NCBI GenBank assembly: GCA_015494075.1
Contig: WGBX01000016.1
Span: forward strand, 1-52,774
Direction of reading: 5' to 3'
Source of the DNA: Flavobacteriaceae bacterium
GTDB taxonomy: Bacteria > Bacteroidota > Bacteroidia > Flavobacteriales > Flavobacteriaceae
DNA length: 52,774 nt
Position numbers and translations under genes: made by a program
In this document: positions 44,877 to 52,774 of the stretch, in pieces
Layout of the letters: each line of letters opens with the position of its first letter
Numbering within the stretch: the stretch's first letter is position 1
Notes under the pieces: model-generated
What the model was told of the DNA's origin: nothing
Seen by the model: the letters and a program-made list of their open reading frames with translations, nothing else
Database searches by the model: none

Positions 44877-45956
44877 TTATAGATTATTTAAAAAATCGGC
44901 TGTATTAACCCCGTCGGCATAATCCCATAATTGCGGGTGCTGTGTTTGACCAAAATCAATATGATCTGATATCACACCTTTTTTACTTACTACTGTTTGG
45001 ATTTTATCTTTATCATGCGCAATAATTTTTTTTACGGCACTTATGTCATTATAAGTCTCATAAAATAATGTTCCGATGGGCGAAGCATAACCGACATCTT
45101 TCTTTAGCAAAACCAAACCGTTGTCTAACAAACTATCTCTAACAGCTTTGTCTACCGACATTAAATAAACCGCTTTATTATAATCATAATTGTTAGCATA
45201 TTTAGGATAGTTAATTAAATCCTTATATTTTAATAAAGCGCTAAACAAAAGATCAAAATTATAATTATCAGGCACAAAAATTTTAGATACATTACGACAG
45301 CCCAATCCAAAATAACGCATTATATCATCAGCTAAAGCATCCAATTCTTTGGCTGACTCTTCTCCGGTTAGAACGGCAACAGAATTACGATTTTTTCTAA
45401 TAATATGCGGATATTTGCCAAAATAATAATCAAAATACCTGGCAGTATTATTACTTCCGGTTGCAATTACGGCATCCATATCGTTTAGAGTCTCATCTAC
45501 AAAAGTAATATATTGTTTATAAGCCGCATTTTCAGCAATTAAATACTTGGCCAATAAAGGCAACAAAAGTTTATCATTAGAAGAGAGCTTTGCTTTAACC
45601 CTGTGTCCGCTTGCCAATACAGTCAAAAAATCATGAAAGCCGACCAAAGGAATATTTCCTGCCATCACTACGCCAACTGTTTTAGGCTGTGTTTGTGCTT
45701 TGAAATGTTCCGTGTCAAACCAATGGTCTATTTTATCAGACTGCAAAGCGTCAGCCCAAGATTCTATGGCAAACAAAACATTGTCACGCGTAAACCAGCC
45801 ATTATTTTCATGGGCTCTATCAATCAACATTTTAAGAGCCTCAAAGTAAGGATCGTTGTTTTGAACATCAGGATTTTTATTGATTCCGGAGCGTTTAAAT
45901 TGTGATAAAAATTTACCTAAACTTTTCAAAGATTTTTTTCGTTCTTTTATTGTCAT
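44877..45956 (-). CDS. Acyl-CoA reductase of the LuxC family
   Basis: The 359-residue protein is related to LuxC, which reduces activated fatty acids to aldehydes. The nucleotide-binding stretch VGVVMAGNIPLVGFHDFLTVL (about residues 94-114), VIATGSNNTARYFDYYF and the catalytic Cys in FGLGCRNVSK (Cys220) are visible. No luxA, luxB or luxD is nearby, so light production is not suggested. It is divergent from a dicluster ferredoxin gene, a common pairing in Flavobacteriia that may give it an electron donor; this is inference. Confidence 0.9.
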   Translation of the reverse strand: MTIKERKKSLKSLGKFLSQFKRSGINKNPDVQNNDPYFEALKMLIDRAHENNGWFTRDNVLFAIESWADALQSDKIDHWFDTEHFKAQTQPKTVGVVMAGNIPLVGFHDFLTVLASGHRVKAKLSSNDKLLLPLLAKYLIAENAAYKQYITFVDETLNDMDAVIATGSNNTARYFDYYFGKYPHIIRKNRNSVAVLTGEESAKELDALADDIMRYFGLGCRNVSKIFVPDNYNFDLLFSALLKYKDLINYPKYANNYDYNKAVYLMSVDKAVRDSLLDNGLVLLKKDVGYASPIGTLFYETYNDISAVKKIIAHDKDKIQTVVSKKGVISDHIDFGQTQHPQLWDYADGVNTADFLNNL

Positions 45957-45979
45957 ATTGAAAAATGGTCTTATATTTG
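45950..45979 (+). promoter_or_regulatory. Promoter TTG-N19-TATATTTG of the ferredoxin gene
   Basis: TTG at 45950-45952, a 19-base spacer and TATATTTG at 45972-45979 give the full Bacteroidota consensus, 40 bases before the ATG. The TTG lies beside the start codon of the divergent acyl-CoA reductase gene. Confidence 0.85.
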
Positions 45980-45983
45980 TCTA

Positions 45984-45991
45984 CAAAATTA
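45984..45991 (-). promoter_or_regulatory. -7 promoter element (TAATTTTG) of the acyl-CoA reductase gene
   Basis: TAATTTTG on the minus strand lies 27 bases before the acyl-CoA reductase ATG. It faces the ferredoxin -7 element across 4 bases. No -33 TTG is seen. Confidence 0.5.
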
Positions 45992-46019
45992 AACTTTTAA
46001 AACATAAAAACTAAGAACT

Positions 46020-46337
46020 ATGGCACTATTTATTAACGAAGATTGCATCAATTGTGGCGCCTGCTTGCCAGAATGTCCTAACACGGCTATTTATGAGCCC
46101 GGTGAAGAATGGAACATGGCTGACGGTACTTGCTTAGACGATGATACCGCACAAGATCCAATTTCTGATGAATTTTATTATATTGTTCCTGACAAATGTA
46201 CGGAATGTATAGGTTTCTTTGACGAGCCTCAATGTGTGGCTGTTTGTCCGGTTGATGCTATTGACAAAAGCCCTGACTATCCGGAAACACCAGAGCAATT
46301 AACAGAAAAATACAAAAAATTACACTGTGTGGACTAA
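46020..46337 (+). CDS. Dicluster 2[4Fe-4S] ferredoxin
   Basis: The 105-residue protein binds two 4Fe-4S clusters. Ligands are Cys9, 12, 15 and 19 (CxxCxxCxxxCP) and Cys60, 63, 72 and 76 (CxxCx8CxxxCP). The longer x8 gap in the second site is typical of the Allochromatium/YfhL type with low redox potential. A further Cys at 38 and one at 103 are not part of the motifs. It is divergent from the LuxC-type reductase and has a full promoter and a terminator. Confidence 0.95.
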   Translation: MALFINEDCINCGACLPECPNTAIYEPGEEWNMADGTCLDDDTAQDPISDEFYYIVPDKCTECIGFFDEPQCVAVCPVDAIDKSPDYPETPEQLTEKYKKLHCVD

Positions 46338-46358
46338 TCCATAAACAATTGTCCAAAT

Positions 46359-46389
46359 AAAAAAGCAATGCTTATAAGCGTTGCTTTTT
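46359..46389 (+). terminator. Hairpin terminator after the ferredoxin gene
   Basis: AAAAAAGCAATGCT / AGCGTTGCTTTTT forms a stem with one G-U pair and a run of T. It starts about 20 bases after the ferredoxin stop. Confidence 0.88.
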
Positions 46390-46433
46390 ATTTATACGAA
46401 AAAGTAATATAGCCAATATTTAATATGCGACTG

Positions 46434-46456
46434 ACATACAAGCATGGTTTGTATGT
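46434..46456. repeat. Inverted repeat ACATACAA-N7-TTGTATGT between ferredoxin and recF
   Basis: Two perfect 8-base arms are separated by 7 bases in a 283-base gap without genes. It has no adjacent T run. The remaining sequence of the gap is AT-rich and shows only the ferredoxin terminator. Confidence 0.5.
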
Positions 46457-46620
46457 GAAGATTATTAAAATTAAATGGAAAAATTCCCTTAGTCGTTTTT
46501 TTAAATTTTAAAACAAAATATTTTTTATATAGACAATATATAATTTAAACAGTCCGATGCAAGACAAGGATTAGATAAATTGCTAAATGATCAATTATAC
46601 CTAAATACCAGATTTGAAAA

Positions 46621-47700
46621 CTACAATTTAAAAATTTTGAAACTCTGGTGAATTTTTTTTACCAACGCTTCAGTTCGATCTGCATGGGTGTCCGAAATGA
46701 AAATTTGGCCAAAATCCTTATTGTTAACCATTTTTATAATTTGTTCTACTCTGCTTTCATCCAGTTTATCAAAAATATCATCAAAAAGTAAAATTGGAAT
46801 TTGTTGTGATTTGCGTTTTAAAAATTCAAATTCAGCCAATTTAAGAGCTATTAGAAATGACTTTTGTTGACCTTGACTTCCAAATTTTTTGATGGGTTTA
46901 TCTTTAATTTCAAAAAGAAAATCGTCACGGTGAATACCTTTTGTCGTATGTTGTAAAAGTCGATCTTTTTGAATATTATCAAACAAAAGCTTTTGTAATG
47001 GCCGACCTGTTAAATCTGAATAGTAAGAAATACCCACAGTTTCTTTACCCTGCGACAATATTGCATATTTTTCTTTTAAATATCTTGAAAAATCGACCAT
47101 AAAGGCTTTTCTCTTTTTAAAAATATGAGAACCATAATCTTCTAATTGAGAATCATAAATAGCTAAAGTATCAGCGTCAAAAGTGTTATTAGATGCAAAA
47201 TACTTTAATAATCGGTTGCGTTGTGCCAATACTTTTTGATAATGTATCAAACCGGACAAATATTGACTATCAGCTTGTGAAATAATCCGATCAATAAACT
47301 TCCGGCGTGTATCACTACTTTCGGAAATTAAATCACGGTCATAAGGTGAAATCATCACAAGAGGTATAAGTCCTACATGATCAGATAACCTGTCATAAGT
47401 TTTATTATTACGCTTAATAGTTTTTTTTTTGTCAATTTGATAACTGATATGAATTACCTCAATTTTGCCTTCAAAGTCGAACTTCCCCTTAACACTAAAT
47501 GCCGGTGCTTCAAATTTTATCAACTGACGGATATTATGATTAAAATAAGATTTGCCTAAGGCCAAAAAATAAATAGCATCGAGTACATTCGTTTTGCCAA
47601 CACCATTATGACCTACTAAGCAGTTAATTTTAGCATCAAAATCAAAGAATTTATCTCCAAAATTTTTAAAATTATATAAGCTGAGTTCTTTTAAATGCAT
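46621..47700 (-). CDS. recF: DNA replication and repair protein RecF
   Basis: RecF binds DNA gaps and helps load RecA with RecO and RecR. The 359-residue protein has the P-loop [18 protein letters not shown], the ABC-type signature [21 protein letters not shown] and Walker [16 protein letters not shown] chose the ATG at 47700 ([14 protein letters not shown]), which is the normal RecF start; the track start at 47748 adds a non-homologous part. It is divergent from DUF4834. Confidence 0.96.
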   Translation of the reverse strand: MHLKELSLYNFKNFGDKFFDFDAKINCLVGHNGVGKTNVLDAIYFLALGKSYFNHNIRQLIKFEAPAFSVKGKFDFEGKIEVIHISYQIDKKKTIKRNNKTYDRLSDHVGLIPLVMISPYDRDLISESSDTRRKFIDRIISQADSQYLSGLIHYQKVLAQRNRLLKYFASNNTFDADTLAIYDSQLEDYGSHIFKKRKAFMVDFSRYLKEKYAILSQGKETVGISYYSDLTGRPLQKLLFDNIQKDRLLQHTTKGIHRDDFLFEIKDKPIKKFGSQGQQKSFLIALKLAEFEFLKRKSQQIPILLFDDIFDKLDESRVEQIIKMVNNKDFGQIFISDTHADRTEALVKKIHQSFKIFKL

Positions 47701-47765
47701 GGTGAAAATAATAAGTTTAAAGTTAAACAAAGCAAAAAAATTATGCAAGTTTTAGAGATATAAGT

Positions 47766-47773
47766 TATCTTTG
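47766..47773 (+). promoter_or_regulatory. -7 promoter element (TATCTTTG) of the DUF4834 gene
   Basis: TATCTTTG matches TAnnTTTG and lies 19 bases before the ATG at 47793. No -33 TTG is visible. Confidence 0.5.
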
Positions 47774-47792
47774 TTTAATAAAATTTAATACT

Positions 47793-48062
47793 ATGATCAT
47801 GGGACTTTTAAAAACAATTATATATATCTTGGTTTTTTACTACATTTTTAAAATCATTATGCGTTTGGCGGCACCTTTTATGGCTAAAAAAATGATGGAA
47901 AAAGCTTCAAAAAATTTTGAAAACCAATTTAATAATCCGTATTACAAAGAACGACCGAAAACCAAAGAAGGCGAAACTTATATAGAAAAAAAACCTGAAG
48001 AAAAAAACGTCTCTACGCGAAACAATGAAGGAGAATTTATTGACTATGAAGAAATAGATTAA
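47793..48062 (+). CDS. DUF4834 family small membrane protein
   Basis: The 89-residue protein has one N-terminal membrane helix (LLKTIIYILVFYYIFKIIMRLAAPF) and a polar tail (KERPKTKEGETYIEKK, EFIDYEEID). It resembles the DUF4834 family, found next to recF in Flavobacteriia and of unknown function. A second ATG at 47799 is an equally possible start. Its stop is 3 bases before the end of the convergent PorP/SprF gene. Confidence 0.85.
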   Translation: MIMGLLKTIIYILVFYYIFKIIMRLAAPFMAKKMMEKASKNFENQFNNPYYKERPKTKEGETYIEKKPEEKNVSTRNNEGEFIDYEEID

Positions 48063-48065
48063 GAC

Positions 48066-49043
48066 TTAAAAAATTTCAGGGCAACTCATTTTGACCAGTT
48101 GTCGCCTACAATTAAAATTGTAACCTAAACTAATTTGATGAAAACCTACTGTACTAACAGGTGTAGGTGTCATATCGTAGGTAAAAATATAGGCTAAACT
48201 TAACTTGCCTAAGTTTAGACCAACAAGCGGTGATAATGTTTGATAGGTATTTTGCTCAAAATCTTGCTGCCAATCTTTTCGGTATGAAGCGCCTATGTAA
48301 AATAAATTATCATTTGACATGGTCCAGTACATTTTCATATTAATATCTGAAATAACATCTCCCGAATAATCTTTATATTGAATTAAAAAAGACGGTTCGA
48401 TATGAAATTTCGAACTGCCTGTATAAAGACCTGTAGAAACTACAAAATTTCTTAAATTATTATTTTGAAAAGTTCCGGATGAGTTTTGGCTGGTAAGCAA
48501 GGCATTTTTAAGTGTTGCATTAAAGAAAAAACCTTTTAAATGATAAGAAAAACCAAAGTCAAGGTTATAATACATATCACTTTGCACAATCCCTGCCACT
48601 ACAGGATCAAATCGTGTTGGGTCAAAACTTGTGGCATCAAATTGATTTTGTACAAGTGTGCCGGCTAATCCAAAAGAAAGCTTGTTAACATAAGCTCCAT
48701 TACCAAAATTAAGATGATGTGCAAAAGCTAATTGTAAACCTTTTTGTGAGTGGTAACCATTACGATCATTAAAAATAATAGCTCCTATACCATTATTACC
48801 TTCTTGTCCTAAATGTGTTTGAAAACTAAAGGTTTGTAAAGACGGTGTGTCAGAAACATCTAGCCATTGCATGCGTTGGGTCAAACGAATTTTTGCACAA
48901 TTGCTAGCTCCTGCCATAGAAGGATGTAAAAGATATAAATTGTCTGTTAGATAATCATGATAAATTGGTATACCAGCTTGACCACTAAATTTGATTGGAA
49001 TTATAAAGCTTACAAATAAAACCAAGTATAGAAATTGTTTCAT
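48066..49043 (-). CDS. PorP/SprF family T9SS outer-membrane protein
   Basis: The 325-residue protein has a signal peptide (to about IKFSGQ) and the PorP/SprF pattern: GIPIYHDYLTDNLYLLHPSMAGASNCAKIRLTQRMQW at the N terminus, then barrel strands such as GLQLAFAHHLNFGNGAYVNKLSFGLAG and FHQISLGYNFNC. Such proteins act in T9SS or help place gliding adhesins at the surface. SprF genes usually lie beside a large adhesin gene (sprB), but none is here. Confidence 0.92.
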   Translation of the reverse strand: MKQFLYLVLFVSFIIPIKFSGQAGIPIYHDYLTDNLYLLHPSMAGASNCAKIRLTQRMQWLDVSDTPSLQTFSFQTHLGQEGNNGIGAIIFNDRNGYHSQKGLQLAFAHHLNFGNGAYVNKLSFGLAGTLVQNQFDATSFDPTRFDPVVAGIVQSDMYYNLDFGFSYHLKGFFFNATLKNALLTSQNSSGTFQNNNLRNFVVSTGLYTGSSKFHIEPSFLIQYKDYSGDVISDINMKMYWTMSNDNLFYIGASYRKDWQQDFEQNTYQTLSPLVGLNLGKLSLAYIFTYDMTPTPVSTVGFHQISLGYNFNCRRQLVKMSCPEIF

Positions 49044-49133
49044 AAAAATATATGATATATGCTTAAATTGTTAGAAAAAAAATAAATAATAGAATAAAAA
49101 TGTAAATTTATAAATAAAATCTTTTATAAAAGC

Positions 49134-50081
49134 TTATTGTTTAAAAAATGAATCAACAAACAAATTTTTATCAAATTCTTGCAAATCATCTATTTGCTCT
49201 CCCACTCCTATATATTTAACCGGAATTTGAAATTGGTCAGAAATACCGATAACAACGCCACCTTTTGCTGTACCATCTAATTTGGTTACTGCCAATGCAT
49301 TAACCTCTGTTGCTTTAGTAAATTGTTTGGCTTGCTCAAAAGCATTTTGTCCTGTTGAACCATCTAAAACAAGTAAAATTTCATGTGGCGCTTCCGGTAC
49401 AATTTTTTGCATCACTTTTTTTATTTTACTCAATTCATTCATCAAATTTACTTTATTATGTAAACGACCGGCGGTATCAATCAAGACAATGTCTGCCTTA
49501 TTAGCTACTGCTGATTGCAACGTGTCAAAAACTACAGAGGCCGGGTCACTTCCCATTTTTTGTTTTATAATAGGAATACCGACACGGTCTGCCCATATTT
49601 GTAATTGATCAATGGCTGCTGCTCTAAAAGTATCTGCTGCGCCCAACATTACATTTTTCCCTTCGGATTTAAATTTATGCGCCAGTTTTCCAATAGTTGT
49701 GGTTTTGCCTACACCATTTACACCAACAACCATCACAACATAAGGTTTTATAGTTTCTATCGAATGTTTGATTTGATTATTAGCTTCATTTTCAGATAAT
49801 AATCCGGCAATTTCTTCTCTTAAAATTTTATTAAGTTCGGCTGTTCCCAAATATTTATCCTTGGCAACCCGCTTTTCAATACGATCAATAATTTTAAGAG
49901 TTGTATCGACACCTACATCGGAGGTAATTAAAATTTCTTCTAAATCATCTAAAACCTCATCATCAACTTTTGATTTTCCTGCGACAGCTTTGGAAAGCTT
50001 TGAGAAAAAACTTTTTTTAGATTTTTCCAATCCCTTATCGAGACTTTCTTTTTTTTGTTTGGAAAATATTTTTTTAAACAT
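49134..50081 (-). CDS. ftsY: Signal recognition particle receptor FtsY
   Basis: FtsY is the SRP receptor GTPase that brings membrane proteins to the Sec translocon. The 315-residue protein has only a short basic N-terminal part and the NG domain: GVNGVGKTTTIGKLAHK (G1), DTFRAAAIDQLQIWADRVG, DTAGRLHNK (G3), TKLDGTAKGG (G4) and GVGEQIDDLQEFD. Length is normal for the short Bacteroidota form. It follows the ribosomal protein operon after a terminator. Confidence 0.97.
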   Translation of the reverse strand: MFKKIFSKQKKESLDKGLEKSKKSFFSKLSKAVAGKSKVDDEVLDDLEEILITSDVGVDTTLKIIDRIEKRVAKDKYLGTAELNKILREEIAGLLSENEANNQIKHSIETIKPYVVMVVGVNGVGKTTTIGKLAHKFKSEGKNVMLGAADTFRAAAIDQLQIWADRVGIPIIKQKMGSDPASVVFDTLQSAVANKADIVLIDTAGRLHNKVNLMNELSKIKKVMQKIVPEAPHEILLVLDGSTGQNAFEQAKQFTKATEVNALAVTKLDGTAKGGVVIGISDQFQIPVKYIGVGEQIDDLQEFDKNLFVDSFFKQ

Positions 50082-50156
50082 ATTTATTTTAAGCTATTTA
50101 GGACAACGAAAATACTATTTTTTAAAGCAAAAACCAAACGATATATCAAACTAAAA

Positions 50157-50184
50157 AATCCGGCCGGTAATTTCCGGTCGGATT
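50157..50184 (-). terminator. Hairpin terminator between DUF4295 and ftsY
   Basis: An 11-bp stem AATCCGGCCGG / CCGGTCGGATT (one G-U pair in RNA) with a 6-base loop is followed by T residues on the minus strand. It separates the ribosomal protein operon from ftsY. Confidence 0.88.
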
Positions 50185-50209
50185 AAAATATTTACATTTT
50201 TTTTAAAAA

Positions 50210-50359
50210 TTATTTTTTAAAAAAATCTTTGGCTGCCGCAGCATTTACCATTTTTTCTTCAAAGACATATGCACCTGTTTTTGGTGACTTCTTCATACGG
50301 ATCACTTTTGTGAATTTTTTAGAACCTGTTTGTAAGGTTGCAACTGTTTTCTTTGCCAT
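50210..50359 (-). CDS. DUF4295 small basic protein
   Basis: This 49-residue ORF is too short for the track but is clear: it starts MAKKTVATLQTGSKKFTKVI and ends AAAAKDFFKK. It is very basic and lies 9 bases after rpmG, the invariant position of DUF4295 in Bacteroidota (rpmB-rpmG-DUF4295-ftsY). The family is thought to be ribosome-associated by its context, but its function is unproven. Confidence 0.93.
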   Translation of the reverse strand: MAKKTVATLQTGSKKFTKVIRMKKSPKTGAYVFEEKMVNAAAAKDFFKK

Positions 50360-50368
50360 GTCTTAGTT

Positions 50369-50557
50369 TTATTTAATTTCTTTATGTAAAGTATATCTAC
50401 GCAAGATGGGATTGTATTTTTTCAATTCTAATCTACCCGGGGTATTTTTTCGATTTTTGGTAGTAATGTATCTTGAAGTTCCCGGAAGTCCACTATCTTT
50501 GTGCTCGGTACATTCTAAGATGACTTGCACTCTATTACCTTTTGCTTTCTTTGCCAT
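50369..50557 (-). CDS. rpmG: 50S ribosomal protein L33
   Basis: The 62-residue L33 contains the conserved [13 protein letters not shown] and [30 protein letters not shown]. It has a single Cys, so the zinc site of the four-cysteine form is absent; this is the zinc-free version. It lies between rpmB and DUF4295. Confidence 0.97.
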   Translation of the reverse strand: MAKKAKGNRVQVILECTEHKDSGLPGTSRYITTKNRKNTPGRLELKKYNPILRRYTLHKEIK

Positions 50558-50569
50558 TTCTTTCTAAAT

Positions 50570-50815
50570 TTATACGTTTCTTGTTAGATAGCCTTTTGCT
50601 TTTGCTTCTTTCATTGCAGCAGCAACACCTTTTTTATCAATAATTTTTAATCCTGCCTTTGAAACTTTTAAGGTTACCCAGCGGTCTTCTTCAGGAATAT
50701 AAAATTTCTTTTTAAAAAGATTGATATCAAACCTTCTTTTGGTTTTGTTGTGTGCATGCGAAACATTGTTTCCCATCATCACTTTTTTTCCTGTTATTTC
50801 ACAAACTCTCGACAT
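50570..50815 (-). CDS. rpmB: 50S ribosomal protein L28
   Basis: The 81-residue L28 begins [32 protein letters not shown], the characteristic N terminus, with [16 protein letters not shown] at the C-terminal end. It is the first gene of the rpmB-rpmG-DUF4295 operon and has a complete promoter upstream. Confidence 0.97.
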   Translation of the reverse strand: MSRVCEITGKKVMMGNNVSHAHNKTKRRFDINLFKKKFYIPEEDRWVTLKVSKAGLKIIDKKGVAAAMKEAKAKGYLTRNV

Positions 50816-50849
50816 CTCGCTATATTTTTAACTTATTCAAAATTGAGTG

Positions 50850-50879
50850 CAAATTTATAAATTATTTTTTATTTGACAA
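50850..50879 (-). promoter_or_regulatory. Promoter TTG-N19-TAAATTTG of rpmB-rpmG-DUF4295
   Basis: On the minus strand TTG (50877-50879) is followed by exactly 19 bases and TAAATTTG (50850-50857). It lies 35 bases before the L28 ATG. Confidence 0.85.
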
Positions 50880-50944
50880 ATATTTTCAGGATTAAATTCA
50901 TTTTATTTATTAAAACAAAATTTACAACAACCCAAATAAGCTGA

Positions 50945-52015
50945 TTAAAGCATTTTATATCCCAAATTTAAGCCTAATCCGCCGTAATCGGCTATATTAT
51001 AATTGACTTGTACATAAAATTTTGACCAATCTCCCCTTATTCCAAGTTCATATTTTTGACGATCATATGTATTTGAAATATCTAGCGGGTCATCAATATC
51101 TTCTGCTACTACACTTCCTGATCCTGTTGGATCTGCCACATAAACCGGATAAGTTCCTTTGACTAATATACTGACACTTCCGGCATTATATCCAGCTCCG
51201 GCAAAAAAACTGAAATGACGTGTTAAATCATAATTAAAATAAACTGCCAAATTAAAACTGGTATAATAAATATCTATGACTTGATTGTCATAAGGGCCGG
51301 TAGTATTACCATCAATAGTTACTGGCGAATAAACCTCACCGGGCTGAATATCTAAATTGGAATGTCCATACAAATAAGAACCGCCTCCTTGTACACTTAT
51401 ACCATAATTTTTATCACGTAAGCTTTTAATAAATAAAGCCAAATCTTGCTGTATGCCTAAACCTAACATGCCAACTTTAAAATCTGAACCCGGCACCGTA
51501 ATATAGGGAATAAATTGCCCTGTCAAGTTTGTATATTCAAAACGATATGCTGCACCTAAAAAAGGCAAAGGCATAGATGAGCTCTGGCTACCGCCGGGCG
51601 TGTCAAATTCAATTAATGGTCTGCCAAGCAAATCCTTTTCTTTTGAAACTAATGTTATATATTGTAAAGAATCACCAAATACTGTAGGTGTCATCACTTT
51701 TGCAGGATCTTTTGGCTCAAAATTTTGTAAATCCAACTTCGTAACATCAAATGTTAAGTCTTCTGTTGGTATATTAATATTAGCCAATTTTAATGATAAT
51801 GTCAAACGGTGTGCTCTATCTTTACGAATCTGCGTATAATCAACATTAGTCAATCCAAAAACAATAGCTTTGTTTAAAGGCTTGATATATGCATCAACCA
51901 ATTTATTACCATCCTCTACACCTCCTTGAATGAGCGTTCCTAAATTTACTAAATCTTGCGCCATTAAAGACCCGGAATAAAAACCGAATAACAACAAAAG
52001 TAAGTATTTTTTCAT
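50945..52015 (-). CDS. DUF6588-like exported beta-barrel protein
   Basis: The 356-residue protein has a signal peptide (MKKYLLLLLFGFYSGSLMAQ) followed by an OmpA/OmpW-like barrel with alternating aromatic strands. Landmarks are LGAAYRFEYTNLTGQFIPYITVPGSDF, YYTSFNLAVYFNYDLTRHFSFFAGAGYNAGS and the end FYVQVNYNIADYGGLGLNLGYKML. I believe it is related to DUF6588, which is not well understood. It is a single-gene unit with its own promoter. Confidence 0.75.
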   Translation of the reverse strand: MKKYLLLLLFGFYSGSLMAQDLVNLGTLIQGGVEDGNKLVDAYIKPLNKAIVFGLTNVDYTQIRKDRAHRLTLSLKLANINIPTEDLTFDVTKLDLQNFEPKDPAKVMTPTVFGDSLQYITLVSKEKDLLGRPLIEFDTPGGSQSSSMPLPFLGAAYRFEYTNLTGQFIPYITVPGSDFKVGMLGLGIQQDLALFIKSLRDKNYGISVQGGGSYLYGHSNLDIQPGEVYSPVTIDGNTTGPYDNQVIDIYYTSFNLAVYFNYDLTRHFSFFAGAGYNAGSVSILVKGTYPVYVADPTGSGSVVAEDIDDPLDISNTYDRQKYELGIRGDWSKFYVQVNYNIADYGGLGLNLGYKML

Positions 52016-52038
52016 ATCATATATTTTTAAATTATATA

Positions 52039-52071
52039 CAAAATTATTAAATACAATTTAGTTATTCGCAA
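52039..52071 (-). promoter_or_regulatory. Promoter TTG-N22-TAATTTTG of the DUF6588-like gene
   Basis: On the minus strand TTG (52069-52071), 22 bases and TAATTTTG (52039-52046) precede the ATG by 23 bases. The spacer is at the long end of the usual range. Confidence 0.5.
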
Positions 52072-52128
52072 CTTTTGTTGCTAATATTTAGATAAAAACT
52101 AAGGAAAATCATTTTTGCGATAATTTAA

Positions 52129-52774
52129 CTATTTGATTAAGTTAAGCTTTCCTTGATGTTTAAAGCGGTTATGTGTCCATAAATAATATGCCGGTTGCTG
52201 TCTTATTTTTTGCTCTGCTAAAGTTAAAAACCGGTCGGTTAATTGATAATCAGGATAAGAGTTAGGATCTTTTGTTATCAATTCAAAATCAACTGAATAA
52301 TAACCTCTTTTTTTCTTATTCACATTAAAAAAAACCAAGGCCGCATCATGATCTTTTGCCAATTTTTCAGGACCTGTAAAAACCGGCAAATCTTGCACAC
52401 CTAAAAATGAACGCCAATATTGGGCACGATGTAATTGAGGCGACTGATCTGCTAAAAGTGCGACAATAAATTGTTGTTTATTTTTTTTAAACTCTTTCAA
52501 AGATTTAGTTAACTTTTTAGTTTCAATCAATTTAGCGCCAAATCGTCCACGGTTTTTAAGTATGAATTTTTCAAAATACGGGTTGTTAATTTTCAGATAA
52601 GTTGCTATTGGCACAACCTTCGCTTTGCTAGCTACTGAAAAAAGCCATTCCCAATTTCCATAATGACTACCTACTAAAACTACATTTTTTCCCTGATCAG
52701 TTAATTTATTGATTAATTCAGTATTTATATAATCAAAGCGCTTTTCCATTTCAGATAAAGATAAACTATAAGCT
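52129..52774 (-). CDS. Lipid A biosynthesis acyltransferase (LpxL/HtrB family), 5' end cut by the window
   Basis: The enzyme adds acyl chains to lipid A precursors at the inner membrane. The catalytic HX4E motif is in GSHYGNWEWLF, followed by LLADQSPQ and FTGPEKLAKDHDAALVF, typical of the LpxL family. The frame stays open past the track start at 52749 to the window edge, reading YSLSLSEMEKR, so the start and the N-terminal membrane anchor lie beyond it. About 215 residues are seen; the full length is normally near 290-310. Confidence 0.9.
   Translation of the reverse strand, partial: AYSLSLSEMEKRFDYINTELINKLTDQGKNVVLVGSHYGNWEWLFSVASKAKVVPIATYLKINNPYFEKFILKNRGRFGAKLIETKKLTKSLKEFKKNKQQFIVALLADQSPQLHRAQYWRSFLGVQDLPVFTGPEKLAKDHDAALVFFNVNKKKRGYYSVDFELITKDPNSYPDYQLTDRFLTLAEQKIRQQPAYYLWTHNRFKHQGKLNLIK

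Noticed and set aside
44877-45956. LuxC-type reductase as part of a light-producing lux operon
   Set aside because: No luxA, luxB, luxD or luxE gene is near; LuxC-like reductases without lux genes are common in Bacteroidota.
46424-46510. 28-codon ORF MRLTYKHGLYVKIIKIKWKNSLSRFFKF in the ferredoxin-recF gap
   Set aside because: Very short, basic and AT-driven, with no promoter element or coding signal that separates it from chance; it also runs through the inverted repeat at 46434.
1-52774. CRISPR array, insertion sequence, phage or defence island
   Set aside because: No regularly spaced repeats, transposase, integrase, Cas or restriction-type proteins were seen; gene content and order are those of a conserved chromosomal region.

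Overview
This window looks like a piece of a Flavobacteriia (Bacteroidota) chromosome. It is AT-rich and gene-dense, and intergenic gaps all stay below about 300 bases. The genes are typical of the group: DUF6089-uppS-bamA-ompH-ompH, the rpmB-rpmG-DUF4295-ftsY cluster, gldA, porZ next to recO, a PorP/SprF protein, TonB-dependent receptors, an RprXY-like two-component pair, and proteins with a type IX secretion (T9SS) C-terminal domain. Many promoters carry the Bacteroidota -7 element TAnnTTTG, sometimes with TTG 19-22 bases upstream. I used these elements to choose several start codons. No mobile element, phage, CRISPR array or rRNA was seen.

Layout, 1-15 kb: an outer-membrane biogenesis operon (DUF6089 barrel, UppS, BamA, two OmpH/Skp chaperones) ends in a very long hairpin terminator. 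A mitochondrial-type citrate synthase follows. A minus-strand operon carries DUF4294, a DnaQ-type exonuclease, a membrane protein and an unknown exported protein. Then come an M23 peptidase, a YigZ/IMPACT protein, tRNA-Leu(CAA) and fabD. 15-30 kb: DUF2797 diverges from a GH3-family protein and DUF58. Next are HIT and a PolB-like exonuclease, a small membrane protein coupled to gldA, an FG-GAP repeat T9SS cargo protein, an Mpo1-like membrane protein with an apparent pair of compensating frameshifts, ppk1, a lipoprotein, a TonB receptor with a small His-containing partner, and an HPF-like/HdeD-like pair.

30-53 kb: murF-fbp, a second TonB receptor, recO-porZ, an M3 peptidase with a LysE exporter, ybbR-coaE, a histidine kinase and response regulator, a LuxC-type acyl-CoA reductase diverging from a dicluster ferredoxin, recF diverging from DUF4834, PorP/SprF, ftsY, the ribosomal protein operon, a DUF6588-like barrel, and a lipid A acyltransferase cut by the window end.

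Most of the window is housekeeping and envelope biology. BamA, OmpH, UppS, the LpxL-type acyltransferase, MurF and M23 build the envelope. GldA, PorZ, PorP and the FG-GAP cargo point to gliding and T9SS. I did not find a clearly new multigene system. The most unusual signals are the double-frameshift signature in the Mpo1-like gene, -7 promoter elements packed against each other in three divergent intergenic regions (one a perfect 16-bp palindrome), and the mitochondrial-type citrate synthase.
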